Shown in pieces: positions 41,962 to 48,305 of a stretch of 48,305 bases of DNA. A model generated the notes under the pieces. That model saw only the letters and a list, made by a program, of their open reading frames with translations. It did no database searches and was not told the origin of the DNA. Each line of letters starts with the position of its first letter. Within the stretch, counting starts at the first letter, position 1. The position numbers were made by a program, and so were the translations under genes. Source of the DNA: an uncultured Clostridia bacterium (GTDB taxonomy: Bacteria > Bacillota > Clostridia > Christensenellales > Borkfalkiaceae); NCBI GenBank assembly GCA_947624965.1, contig CANQMN010000014.1, positions 1 to 48,305 on the forward strand. Reading direction: 5' to 3'.

Positions 41962-43740
41962 TTATTTCACGTATTTTTTGGCGTTGAACGTTTTGAGCGC
42001 GGCGTTCGTCTCCGCAATGCAGGGATGTGCGAAAAATTGGTCGAGCGTGATGTCCCCGTTCCGCACGCCCTCGTTGAGGACGTTCGACCAGATCGTGACC
42101 CACGAACCGTTTTCGAGATAGGACCAGTCCCCCATGCGGGAATTTTCCGTCGCCTCCAAAACGGCGGCTTTGTTCGCGGCGAACCCGCTGCCCGTGAGCG
42201 AGGCATACGTATCCCCGTAGGCGAGGCTCTTCAAAACGGGAACGCAGAGATTGGCTTGCATGAGCTGTTCCTGTACCGCCGCGCTCGCCATGTATTCGAC
42301 AAACTCGAACGCGCCGTCCTTTGCCGCGGCGTTCGACGGGATCGCATACGCCGACGAATTGGCGTGCGTCGCCTCCTTGCCGACGATGGGCGTGCCGTTG
42401 ACCGTTTTCACCGTGCCGTTCGCCTCGTACTCCCTGTACTGGTAGAGCGGCGCGATATCCCATTCCAGATTTTGCCCCTCCATCCCCTTTCCGATGCGGA
42501 TCGCCTCCGAATAGTTTTCGGCGACGAAGGCGACTTCCTTGGAAGTGAGCAGGTTCATCTTGGACTTGTTGCCGAGGATCTGGGGGGTGGGAGAGACCTG
42601 CAACCCCTTCTCGTTCGCGGTAACGTCGCGCTCCGTCGTCTGCGACAGCCGCAAAAAGAGCGTAAACGCATCGCGGATGGAGGGAAGCGCATACAGCGTT
42701 TGGGCTTCGAGCGCCTGCGAGATCGCCGCGTCCGTCTCATCGCCGCGCTTTACCGCGCCGACATACTGTTTGTCCTCATAGGTGAGGAGATCGCCCTCCG
42801 CATACGCATTGCCGTTGACCGTAACGCCCGCCTGCCCCGTAACGAGATAGTTGGACGAATCGTCGCCGAGCGCAAAGACGTATTGGTTTTCCTGCTCGCT
42901 CCACTCGATGCAGTCCCCGCCGACGCTCCAACCGAAGGAGAACCACCACTCGTTGTAAAATCCGTACGTCGTGGGGGAAGCGGCGTTTTCCCGCTTCGTG
43001 AACAACTTCGCGACGGAGACGAGCTCCTCCCAGTTCATGGGGATGCGGTTGTTGAACACCGGATAGACGCCGTTCTTTTGGGAGAGCCCCTGCGCGGGCG
43101 CCTCCGAATATTCGTAATAGCCGTGCGGGAGAAAACTTGTCCCGTGCGCCGTATTGTACGCGGCAAGTTCGTCCTCCGCTACCGAGATGAGGTTGATCCC
43201 CGCCTCTTTCAGCGCGGAAACGTTGTAATACATCACGCCGGGCGAGATCCCCGTGGGGAGCGCGTAGAGCGGCTGTCCCTCGCCCGAATAGCCCGTCTCG
43301 GGATCATAGCGGTAACTGTCCGACGCGGTCTTCCAAATGTCGCCGAGGTCAAGCTCGGAGGCGGCGCGCACCACGTTGCCCGCCTCGTCCTTCTTGTCCG
43401 TGAAGTACTCGTCGAGGCAGGTGAGGTAGCCCTCCTCCACGTACCGTTTGAGATATTTATCGTTCTCGATGAGGACGGCGTTGGGCGGCGAGGAACCTTT
43501 CAGGTTGGCGTCCAACTGCTCGGAATAGCCGCTCGACTGCGGAATGAGCCGCACGCGGTATCTCTCGCTCCCCTCGTTGAACGAATCGACGATCTTCGCC
43601 ATGATCGCGCTGTTGTTCTCGTTGATCTCCGCCCAGACGGTGAGCGTAACCTTGCCGCGCCCGCCCGCACCCGCGCAACCGGAGACAAATAGCGTCGCGG
43701 CGCAGAGCGCAAGCGCGCAAAACTTTGTTTTTCTTCTCAT
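41962..43740 (-). CDS. extracellular sugar-binding lipoprotein (family 1)
   Basis: 592 residues, larger than the usual 420-450, with lipobox VSGC (Cys22). It begins in the family style (KVTLTVWAEINENNSAIMAKIVDSFNE) and has later anchors GLSQKNGVYPVFNNRIPMNWEEL and a C-terminal FAHPCIAETNAALKTF. The extra length is in the middle (an insertion around 215-260). Probably binds an oligosaccharide made by the GH43/GH127 enzymes. The start at 43740 is fixed by GGGAGGAG; the upstream open frame is not coding. First gene of the sugar operon. Confidence 0.92.
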   Translation of the reverse strand: MRRKTKFCALALCAATLFVSGCAGAGGRGKVTLTVWAEINENNSAIMAKIVDSFNEGSERYRVRLIPQSSGYSEQLDANLKGSSPPNAVLIENDKYLKRYVEEGYLTCLDEYFTDKKDEAGNVVRAASELDLGDIWKTASDSYRYDPETGYSGEGQPLYALPTGISPGVMYYNVSALKEAGINLISVAEDELAAYNTAHGTSFLPHGYYEYSEAPAQGLSQKNGVYPVFNNRIPMNWEELVSVAKLFTKRENAASPTTYGFYNEWWFSFGWSVGGDCIEWSEQENQYVFALGDDSSNYLVTGQAGVTVNGNAYAEGDLLTYEDKQYVGAVKRGDETDAAISQALEAQTLYALPSIRDAFTLFLRLSQTTERDVTANEKGLQVSPTPQILGNKSKMNLLTSKEVAFVAENYSEAIRIGKGMEGQNLEWDIAPLYQYREYEANGTVKTVNGTPIVGKEATHANSSAYAIPSNAAAKDGAFEFVEYMASAAVQEQLMQANLCVPVLKSLAYGDTYASLTGSGFAANKAAVLEATENSRMGDWSYLENGSWVTIWSNVLNEGVRNGDITLDQFFAHPCIAETNAALKTFNAKKYVK

Positions 43741-43943
43741 AAGCTCCTCCCGTTCTCCCCTCCCCGCCTTTGTTAAGAAAGAAACTTTTTCACAATCGCG
43801 GGAAAGAAAGCTAACATTTTGAACATTTCGATTTTTTTTATTTTCAAAAAGTTGACTTCCTGCTCGCAAACTATTATAATACGTTTAGAAAACTGTGCGA
43901 ATGCCGAAAACAATCAAATTCATGAGGAATCTTATCAAATAGA
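43741..43943. promoter_or_regulatory. divergent control region of the sugar operon
   Basis: 203 bases. For the plus strand: TTGACT (43852-43857), 17 bp, TATAAT (43875-43880), a strong promoter for the AraC gene. No equally clear minus-strand promoter is seen for the operon, as expected if it needs an activator. AACATTTTGAACATTT (about 43813-43828) is a direct repeat that could be an AraC half-site pair. Confidence 0.6.
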
Positions 43944-44810
43944 ATGCCGAGAGTAAAGTTTCGCGGCGGCAACAACGTTGCGATGGCGGGGACGGAAACG
44001 GAGGATAAGACGTTCGTCTTCTGCCCCGATTCCGATCTTCCCTTCGTCGTGAGCGAAACGGGAATCACGCCGCCCAACCCCAAATTCCATATCACCCGCA
44101 AGATCTGCGACCACTACATCCTCATCTACGTCGCGGGCGGGCGCGGCACGCTCGATTACGAGGAGGAGACGTATGAACTCGCCCGGGAGGACGTGCTTCT
44201 TCTCGTCCCCGGGAGCCGCCACGAATACGCCGCGGACCCGAAGGACCCCTTCCGCCTGCTGTGGATCAATTTCTTCTGCGACAACCTCGGAGAGCTCTTG
44301 CGCGGCATCGGGCTGGAACGCCGCCCCGTCGTGCGGGGCGTCCCCTGCGAGGCGCAGTTCCTCGAAATCATCCGCCTCGCCAAGGAGACCCCGAACAACA
44401 ACAAGCTGTGCTTCCCCGTCTTTCGCCTCGTGAGCGACATCCTCCTCCGCATGGCGGAGCTGGTGCGGCAAAAGTCGAGCGAGGGCGAATCGCGGCTCGC
44501 CAAGGAGATAAAGGAACTGCTCAACGCCTCCGTCTACGAAAAGGCGGACATCGGCGCGATTGCGGAGAAATGCTTCGTCTCCAAGCCCACCGTCTACCGC
44601 GAATTCAAGCGGCAGTACGGCGAACCGCCCTATCGGTATATCCTCAACCAAAAACTCGAACTCGCCAAGACGATGCTGCTCCGCTCGAACGAGACGATCG
44701 CCTCGATCGCGGCGCAACTCGCCTTCTCGGACGAATTTTATTTCTCCAATCTGTTCAAGAAAAAGACGGGGCTCTCCCCCGCCGCGTTCCGGAAGGAATA
44801 TTCCAAATAG
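43944..44810 (+). CDS. AraC-family transcriptional regulator (sugar island)
   Basis: 288 residues. The N-terminal cupin part contains HYILIYVAGGRGTLDYEEETY and LLVPGSRHEYAADP; the C-terminal half (about 190-286) has two helix-turn-helix units (IGAIAEKCFVSKPTVYREFK and IASIAAQLAFSDEFYFSNLF) and the family end GLSPAAFRKEYSK. It is divergent from the sugar operon and almost certainly its regulator. The ATG at 43944 has only a distant GAGGAA, so translation may be weak. A different gene from the AraC at 4387: the N-terminal halves share little. Confidence 0.92.
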   Translation: MPRVKFRGGNNVAMAGTETEDKTFVFCPDSDLPFVVSETGITPPNPKFHITRKICDHYILIYVAGGRGTLDYEEETYELAREDVLLLVPGSRHEYAADPKDPFRLLWINFFCDNLGELLRGIGLERRPVVRGVPCEAQFLEIIRLAKETPNNNKLCFPVFRLVSDILLRMAELVRQKSSEGESRLAKEIKELLNASVYEKADIGAIAEKCFVSKPTVYREFKRQYGEPPYRYILNQKLELAKTMLLRSNETIASIAAQLAFSDEFYFSNLFKKKTGLSPAAFRKEYSK

Positions 44811-44821
44811 AGCGCGCCCGC

Positions 44822-44870
44822 AAGGCGCCGCCAAAACGATTTTTTCCTTCGTTTTGGCGGCGCCTTCCCT
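44822..44870. terminator. terminator after the sugar-island AraC gene
   Basis: AAGGCGCCGCCAAAACGA / TCGTTTTGGCGGCGCCTT, an 18-bp perfect stem with a 9-base loop. The T-run after it is interrupted (TCCCTTT), so efficiency is uncertain. Confidence 0.65.
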
Positions 44871-44906
44871 TTCTTCGCAAAACTTTTTTAATTTTTTTCT
44901 CTATGC

Positions 44907-44935
44907 TTGCCTTTCCCGTCCGTTTGGTGTATAAT
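44907..44935 (+). promoter_or_regulatory. gpmI promoter
   Basis: TTGCCT (44907-44912), 17 bp, TATAAT (44930-44935), about 30 bases before the ATG. Confidence 0.8.
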
Positions 44936-44964
44936 AAGCGGGAAATCGATCGAGAGGAATTTAC

Positions 44965-46521
44965 ATGAAAAAAATACCTTATGCAATCATCATCATGGAC
45001 GGCTACGGGCTCAACCCCGAGCATGACGGCAACGCCATCTACATGGACGGCAGTAAGAACGTGAACGCCCTCCGCGCGGAATATCCCTCCGCGACGCTCG
45101 GCGCGAGCGGGCTCTCCGTCGGGCTCCCCGAAGGACAGATGGGCAACTCCGAAGTCGGACATCTCAACATGGGCGCGGGGCGCATCGTCTACCAAGACCT
45201 CACCAAGATCACGAAAGCCATCGAGGACGGCGATTTCTTTGAAAATCCCGCTCTCATCAAGGCGATGGACAGCGCGCGCGACAACCGTAAAAAACTGCAC
45301 CTGTGGGGGCTTTTATCGGACGGCGGCGTGCATTCCCACATCACGCACCTCTTCGCCCTCCTCGAAATGGCGAAGAAGCGCGGCGTGCCCGAAACTTATG
45401 TGCACGGCTTTATGGACGGGCGCGACGTCTCCCCCACCTCGGGCGTAGAGTATGTGAAACAGCTCCAAGCCAAGATGAAGGAGCTCGGCTACGGCAAGAT
45501 CGCCTCTCTCTCGGGCAGGTACTACTCGATGGACCGCGACAACAACTGGGACCGCGAGGAAAAGAGCTACGACATGCTCACCCTCGGGACGGGCATCCAC
45601 GCGGAGGACCCCGTCGCCGCGCTCGAAGCAAGTTACGCGGGCGGCGTTACGGACGAATTCGTCCTTCCCACCAACATCTGTGAAAACGGCGAGCCCGTTG
45701 CACTCGTCGGGAAGGGAGACAGCATCATCTTCTTCAACTTCCGCCCCGACCGCGCCCGCGAAATCACCCGCGCGTTTACGCAGGATCCCTTCGTCGTTCC
45801 CAAGGGCACGGCGTTCGAGAGAAAGACGGGCTTTTTGGCGCCCGTGTACGTGTGCTTCACGGTGTACGACGCCGCCTATAAAAACGTGGAGATCGCCTTC
45901 CCCAAACAGAGCCTCGACAATACGCTCGGGGAATATCTCTCCAAGATGGGCAAAAAGCAACTGCGCATCGCCGAGACCGAAAAATACGCGCACGTTACCT
46001 TCTTCTTCAACGGCGGTGTGGAAGCCCCGAACAAGGACGAAGTGCGCGTGCTCATCAATTCCCCCAAGGTCGCAACGTACGACCTGCAACCCGAAATGTC
46101 CGCGCCCGAAGTTACCGAGCGCGCGATCGCGGAGCTCTCCACGGGCGAGTACGACGCGATGATCCTGAATTTCGCCAACTGCGACATGGTGGGACATACG
46201 GGCGTGATCCCCGCCGCCGTGAAAGCCGTGCACACCGTGGACGGGTGCGTGAAGAAGGTCGTCGATAAAATTCTCTCCATGGGCGGGAGCGCCCTTCTCA
46301 CCGCCGATCACGGCAATGCCGACAAGATGCTCGATTCCGACGGCTCCCCCTTCACGGCGCACACCACCAACCCCGTGCCCGTCGTGCTCATCTCCGAGAA
46401 ATACAAGAATGCAAAGCTGCGCACGGACGGCATTTTGGCGGACCTTGCCCCCACCCTTTTGGAAGTGATGGGTCTGCCCATCCCTCCCGAGATGACGGGA
46501 AAGAGCCTCATTCAAAAATAA
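44965..46521 (+). CDS. gpmI: 2,3-bisphosphoglycerate-independent phosphoglycerate mutase
   Basis: 518 residues; converts 3-phosphoglycerate to 2-phosphoglycerate with two Mn ions. The alkaline-phosphatase-like core has D12 (IMDGYG), the phosphorylated S62 in GNSEVGH, FMDGRDVSP, SGRYYSMDRD, FRPDRAREI, FANCDMVGHTG and LTADHGNADKM. GAGAGGAA precedes the ATG. Its own promoter and a strong terminator make it a separate unit, about 10 kb from tpiA. Confidence 0.98.
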   Translation: MKKIPYAIIIMDGYGLNPEHDGNAIYMDGSKNVNALRAEYPSATLGASGLSVGLPEGQMGNSEVGHLNMGAGRIVYQDLTKITKAIEDGDFFENPALIKAMDSARDNRKKLHLWGLLSDGGVHSHITHLFALLEMAKKRGVPETYVHGFMDGRDVSPTSGVEYVKQLQAKMKELGYGKIASLSGRYYSMDRDNNWDREEKSYDMLTLGTGIHAEDPVAALEASYAGGVTDEFVLPTNICENGEPVALVGKGDSIIFFNFRPDRAREITRAFTQDPFVVPKGTAFERKTGFLAPVYVCFTVYDAAYKNVEIAFPKQSLDNTLGEYLSKMGKKQLRIAETEKYAHVTFFFNGGVEAPNKDEVRVLINSPKVATYDLQPEMSAPEVTERAIAELSTGEYDAMILNFANCDMVGHTGVIPAAVKAVHTVDGCVKKVVDKILSMGGSALLTADHGNADKMLDSDGSPFTAHTTNPVPVVLISEKYKNAKLRTDGILADLAPTLLEVMGLPIPPEMTGKSLIQK

Positions 46522-46536
46522 GGAAAAGAAAAAACG

Positions 46537-46576
46537 ACCGCCGCCGAGGGCAAACGCCCTCGGCGGCGGTTTTTTT
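46537..46576. terminator. terminator between gpmI and lgt
   Basis: ACCGCCGCCGAGGGC-AAAC-GCCCTCGGCGGCGGT, a 15-bp perfect stem followed by T6 on the plus strand. The last bases meet the lgt stop codon of the converging gene. Confidence 0.92.
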
Positions 46577-47366
46577 ATCCGTTCTTTTTGCGTCGGAAAC
46601 GGAGATAGAACAGCAGCGCGCAACAAAACAGAACAATGGCAAGAGAGATATACTGCGACGTGGACAGTCCGCCCCACACGCCGCGAACGGGGTCTCCGCG
46701 GAAAAATTCGAGAATAAAGCGCGCCGTCGCATAGGACAGCGCATAGACGGCGGCGCTGATCCCCGCGCGCTTCCCCCGATAAAACGCGATCTCGCTCACG
46801 ATGTAAATGGCGACGAGGCAGAAACTTTCGATGAGCTGAATGGGGAGAAGCGGCACTCCGAGCGGAACGTTCGGGTCGATGGCGTGCCGATATATGACAT
46901 AAAAGCCGCCCGACGTCGGCAAGCCGTAACAGCAACCCGAAAAGAGACAGCCGATCCTTCCGAACGCATGCCCGAGCGCGGCGCCCGCGGCGAAGAGGTC
47001 GAAATACTGCAAAACGGGCGCGCGGAACGCCTTCGTAAAAATAAAGAGACCCAACGCGCCGCCGATCAATCCGCCGTAGAACACGAAGCCGTTTTGAATG
47101 ATATCGAGGAAGGGAATTTTATACTCTATGATATAGCGAATGGAAGTGAGCACGGAAAGCAGTTTCGCGCCGAGGATCCCGCCGACGCCCGCAAACACGC
47201 CCGAACAGATGAGTCCCGTGATCGGCAGTTTCATCTTGCGCGCCTTGGGGATCGCCGTTACTACGGCGACGGCAAACCCGACGATGAACAGTATCCCGTA
47301 AAACGGAATTTCTTTCCCGAAGAGAGAGAAAGAACTGACTTTTATTTCCATAAGCGAAAGAAACAT
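46575..47366 (-). CDS. lgt: prolipoprotein diacylglyceryl transferase
   Basis: About 263 residues if it starts at MFLSLMEIK (47366); the next Met (47351) is also possible, and neither has a good ribosome site. It attaches diacylglycerol to the lipobox cysteine of lipoproteins in the membrane, so it serves the five or so lipoproteins of this window. It has seven helices and the signature HAFGRIGCLFSGCCYG, plus FYGGLIGG and a C-terminal YATARFILEFFRGD. A hairpin, GGGAAC/GTTCCC (47372-47394), sits just before the start. Confidence 0.93.
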   Translation of the reverse strand: MFLSLMEIKVSSFSLFGKEIPFYGILFIVGFAVAVVTAIPKARKMKLPITGLICSGVFAGVGGILGAKLLSVLTSIRYIIEYKIPFLDIIQNGFVFYGGLIGGALGLFIFTKAFRAPVLQYFDLFAAGAALGHAFGRIGCLFSGCCYGLPTSGGFYVIYRHAIDPNVPLGVPLLPIQLIESFCLVAIYIVSEIAFYRGKRAGISAAVYALSYATARFILEFFRGDPVRGVWGGLSTSQYISLAIVLFCCALLFYLRFRRKKNG

Positions 47367-47403
47367 GTTGAGGGAACGGACAACGCGTTCCCTCCTTCCC
47401 GGC

Positions 47404-47670
47404 TCACACGAGCGCGCCGGCGGTCGTGGCGGCGCAGAGAACGCAGATGCCACAGGTGAAGAACGTGACTGCGGTGAAAACGGTCGCGATGATCCCGATC
47501 ACGAGACCCGCGATCGAGAGACCCGTCTTTTGCCGATGCAATGCCACGGCGCTCAAAATCAAGCCGACGAGCGCGACGGGAAGCCCGATGATGCTCAAAA
47601 TGGGCACCGCGAACCCGATAAAACCGCAGACAAGCCCGAGGATCGCAAACACCAAACCCGCAATAGCCAT
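47404..47670 (-). CDS. small membrane protein (DUF4190-like)
   Basis: 88 residues with three hydrophobic stretches; GLPVALVGLILSAVALHRQK and GLSIAGLVIGIIATVF form the repeat-like core seen in DUF4190-type proteins. The start at 47670 follows TAGGAGG at ideal distance; the longer frame from 47706 is not supported. It is divergent from the XRE regulator and may be its target; lgt follows after 37 bases. Function unknown. Confidence 0.75.
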   Translation of the reverse strand: MAIAGLVFAILGLVCGFIGFAVPILSIIGLPVALVGLILSAVALHRQKTGLSIAGLVIGIIATVFTAVTFFTCGICVLCAATTAGALV

Positions 47671-47689
47671 ATCATACCTCCTATGTGAA

Positions 47690-47790
47690 TTTGAGTTTTC
47701 ACTCATTATGGGTAGTTTAACACATTGTTTTCACATTGTCAACTCATTTTGGAGCTTTTTTGTATTAAAAAAATCCGTTTTGTTATAATT
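47690..47790. promoter_or_regulatory. divergent promoter region of the small membrane protein and XRE genes
   Basis: Plus strand: TTGTAT (47760-47765), 18 bp, TATAAT (47784-47789). Minus strand: TTGACA, 17 bp, TAAACT with ACAATGTG twice (11 bases apart) inside and next to the spacer. GTGAA...TTCAC downstream forms a small inverted repeat. These are candidate XRE operator sites. Confidence 0.65.
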
Positions 47791-47820
47791 TTAGAAAAAG
47801 ACTGCAAAATGGAGGGTCAT

Positions 47821-48141
47821 GTGTTCCGACTCAAAGAAATCAGATTGGAAAACGGCTTGAAGAGGAGCGAACTCGCGCGGCTTACGGGGATCCACCAGAA
47901 TACGATCGCCAACTACGAAAACGAGGAGCGGCAAGCCCCCTATGAGACGCTGATCTTGTTCGCGGACTTTTTTTCGGTGAGCATCGACGAACTTCTCGGC
48001 AGAGACGGAACGGTAAATCCCAACCCGCTCATCCCCTCTTCCCATGAACAAAAACTGCTGAACCGTTACCGCGCTCTTCCGCAGGAGGACAGGGAACGGA
48101 TCGATAAGATCGTGGAGATCTTCGAGGAAACAAAGAGTTGA
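47821..48141 (+). CDS. XRE-family transcriptional regulator
   Basis: 106 residues from GTG at 47821, chosen because GGAGGG lies 4-5 bases upstream; an ATG at 47809 has no ribosome site and would swallow it. N-terminal Cro/CI helix-turn-helix (RLKEIRLENGLKRSELARLT, then IHQNTIANYENEERQAPYETL). A short acidic helical C-terminus (EDRERIDKIVEIFEE) may mediate dimers. Probably represses itself and the divergent membrane-protein gene. Confidence 0.9.
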   Translation: MFRLKEIRLENGLKRSELARLTGIHQNTIANYENEERQAPYETLILFADFFSVSIDELLGRDGTVNPNPLIPSSHEQKLLNRYRALPQEDRERIDKIVEIFEETKS

Positions 48142-48184
48142 AAAATATCGCTCGCAAAGGCGGGTGTCCATAGGGATTCTATGA

Positions 48185-48217
48185 ATAAGCGGTTTGGCGG
48201 TTAGTCAAACCGCTTAT
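48185..48217. repeat. second copy of the 33-bp palindrome
   Basis: ATAAGCGGTTTGGCGGTTAG then TCAAACCGCTTAT, equal to 27321-27353 except in the loop and one arm base. No T-run follows here on either strand. Confidence 0.8.
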
Positions 48218-48234
48218 TCGTTGTCCTCCCCGTG

Positions 48235-48305
48235 TTAAGCGGCTTCTTCCTGCGCGAGGTCGGGAATTGCCCCAACGCAGTTGTAGATGATTTCCACCGC
48301 TTGCA
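48235..48305 (-). CDS. partial gene at the window edge, product unknown
   Basis: The last 22 codons and TAA of a minus-strand gene: AVEIIYNCVGAIPDLAQEEA. The frame is open to the edge. Too short to assign. Confidence 0.5.
   Translation of the reverse strand, partial: QAVEIIYNCVGAIPDLAQEEAA

Noticed and set aside
43919..43941. Upstream mini-frame MRNLIK before the sugar-island AraC gene.
   Set aside because: No ribosome site and no sign of a regulatory stem.
1..48305. tRNA, rRNA or tmRNA genes.
   Set aside because: I found no cloverleaf with TTC/CCA-end features or rRNA stretches; a tRNAscan run would settle it.

Overview
This window (about 48 kb, GC-rich) looks like a chromosomal segment of an anaerobic, probably gut-associated, low-complexity-envelope Clostridia/Firmicute. 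The inference rests on a pyruvate:ferredoxin oxidoreductase, a TM1266-type [FeFe]-hydrogenase regulator, an RNase J, several glycoside hydrolase lipoproteins with AraC regulators, sigma-A type promoters (TTGACA-17-TATAAT), strong AGGAGG ribosome binding sites and several TTG starts. A Christensenellales-like gut lineage would fit, but nothing here proves the taxon.

Layout. 1-1.3 kb: 3' part of pyruvate:ferredoxin oxidoreductase. 1.4-1.7 kb: first array of G/C-rich palindromes. 1.7-5.2 kb: a GH127 lipoprotein and a divergent AraC regulator, then a second palindrome array. 5.4-13.9 kb: a giant (about 2838 aa) N-terminally anchored surface protein with InlB-type repeats, driven by a consensus promoter with a repeated operator-like motif. 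14.1-16.9 kb: a minus-strand operon of a hydrogenase-type ACT regulator, an ABC substrate-binding lipoprotein, permease and ATPase, behind a structured leader. 17.0-21.4 kb: U32 protein, O-methyltransferase, small membrane protein and RNase J in one overlapping minus-strand operon. 21.5-25.8 kb: a repeat/coiled-coil protein, a BrkB-type membrane protein, an Rrf2 regulator and MetY. 25.9-27.4 kb: phage debris that ends at a third palindrome array, then a leftover tuf 3' end. 27.4-32.3 kb: the str operon (rpsL, rpsG, fusA, tuf) on the minus strand. 32.4-34.7 kb: pgk-tpiA. 34.7-44.8 kb: a plant-glycan utilization island (sugar ABC binding protein and two permeases, GH43, CBM9-like lipoprotein, GH2, and a divergent AraC regulator). 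45.0-46.5 kb: gpmI. 46.6-48.3 kb: lgt, a small membrane protein, a divergent XRE regulator and a truncated gene at the edge.

How it works together. The sugar island and the GH127 locus would release and import arabinose/xylose/galactose-containing oligosaccharides; glycolysis (pgk, tpiA, gpmI) and the pyruvate:ferredoxin oxidoreductase carry the carbon to acetyl-CoA, and reduced ferredoxin would feed an [FeFe] hydrogenase, whose regulator-like gene is also here. The island sits between tpiA and gpmI, which are often neighbours in Clostridia.

The most unusual item I see is the ABC substrate-binding lipoprotein at 15574-16626. Its halves are in the reverse of the family order: the segment that normally ends the mature protein comes directly after the lipoprotein signal, and the segment that normally begins it comes last. 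This looks like a natural circular permutation. Other points of interest are the structured leader of the same operon, polarised palindrome arrays with a constant head sequence, a duplicated tuf 3' end differing by synonymous changes, and a palindromic element inserted inside two housekeeping operons.
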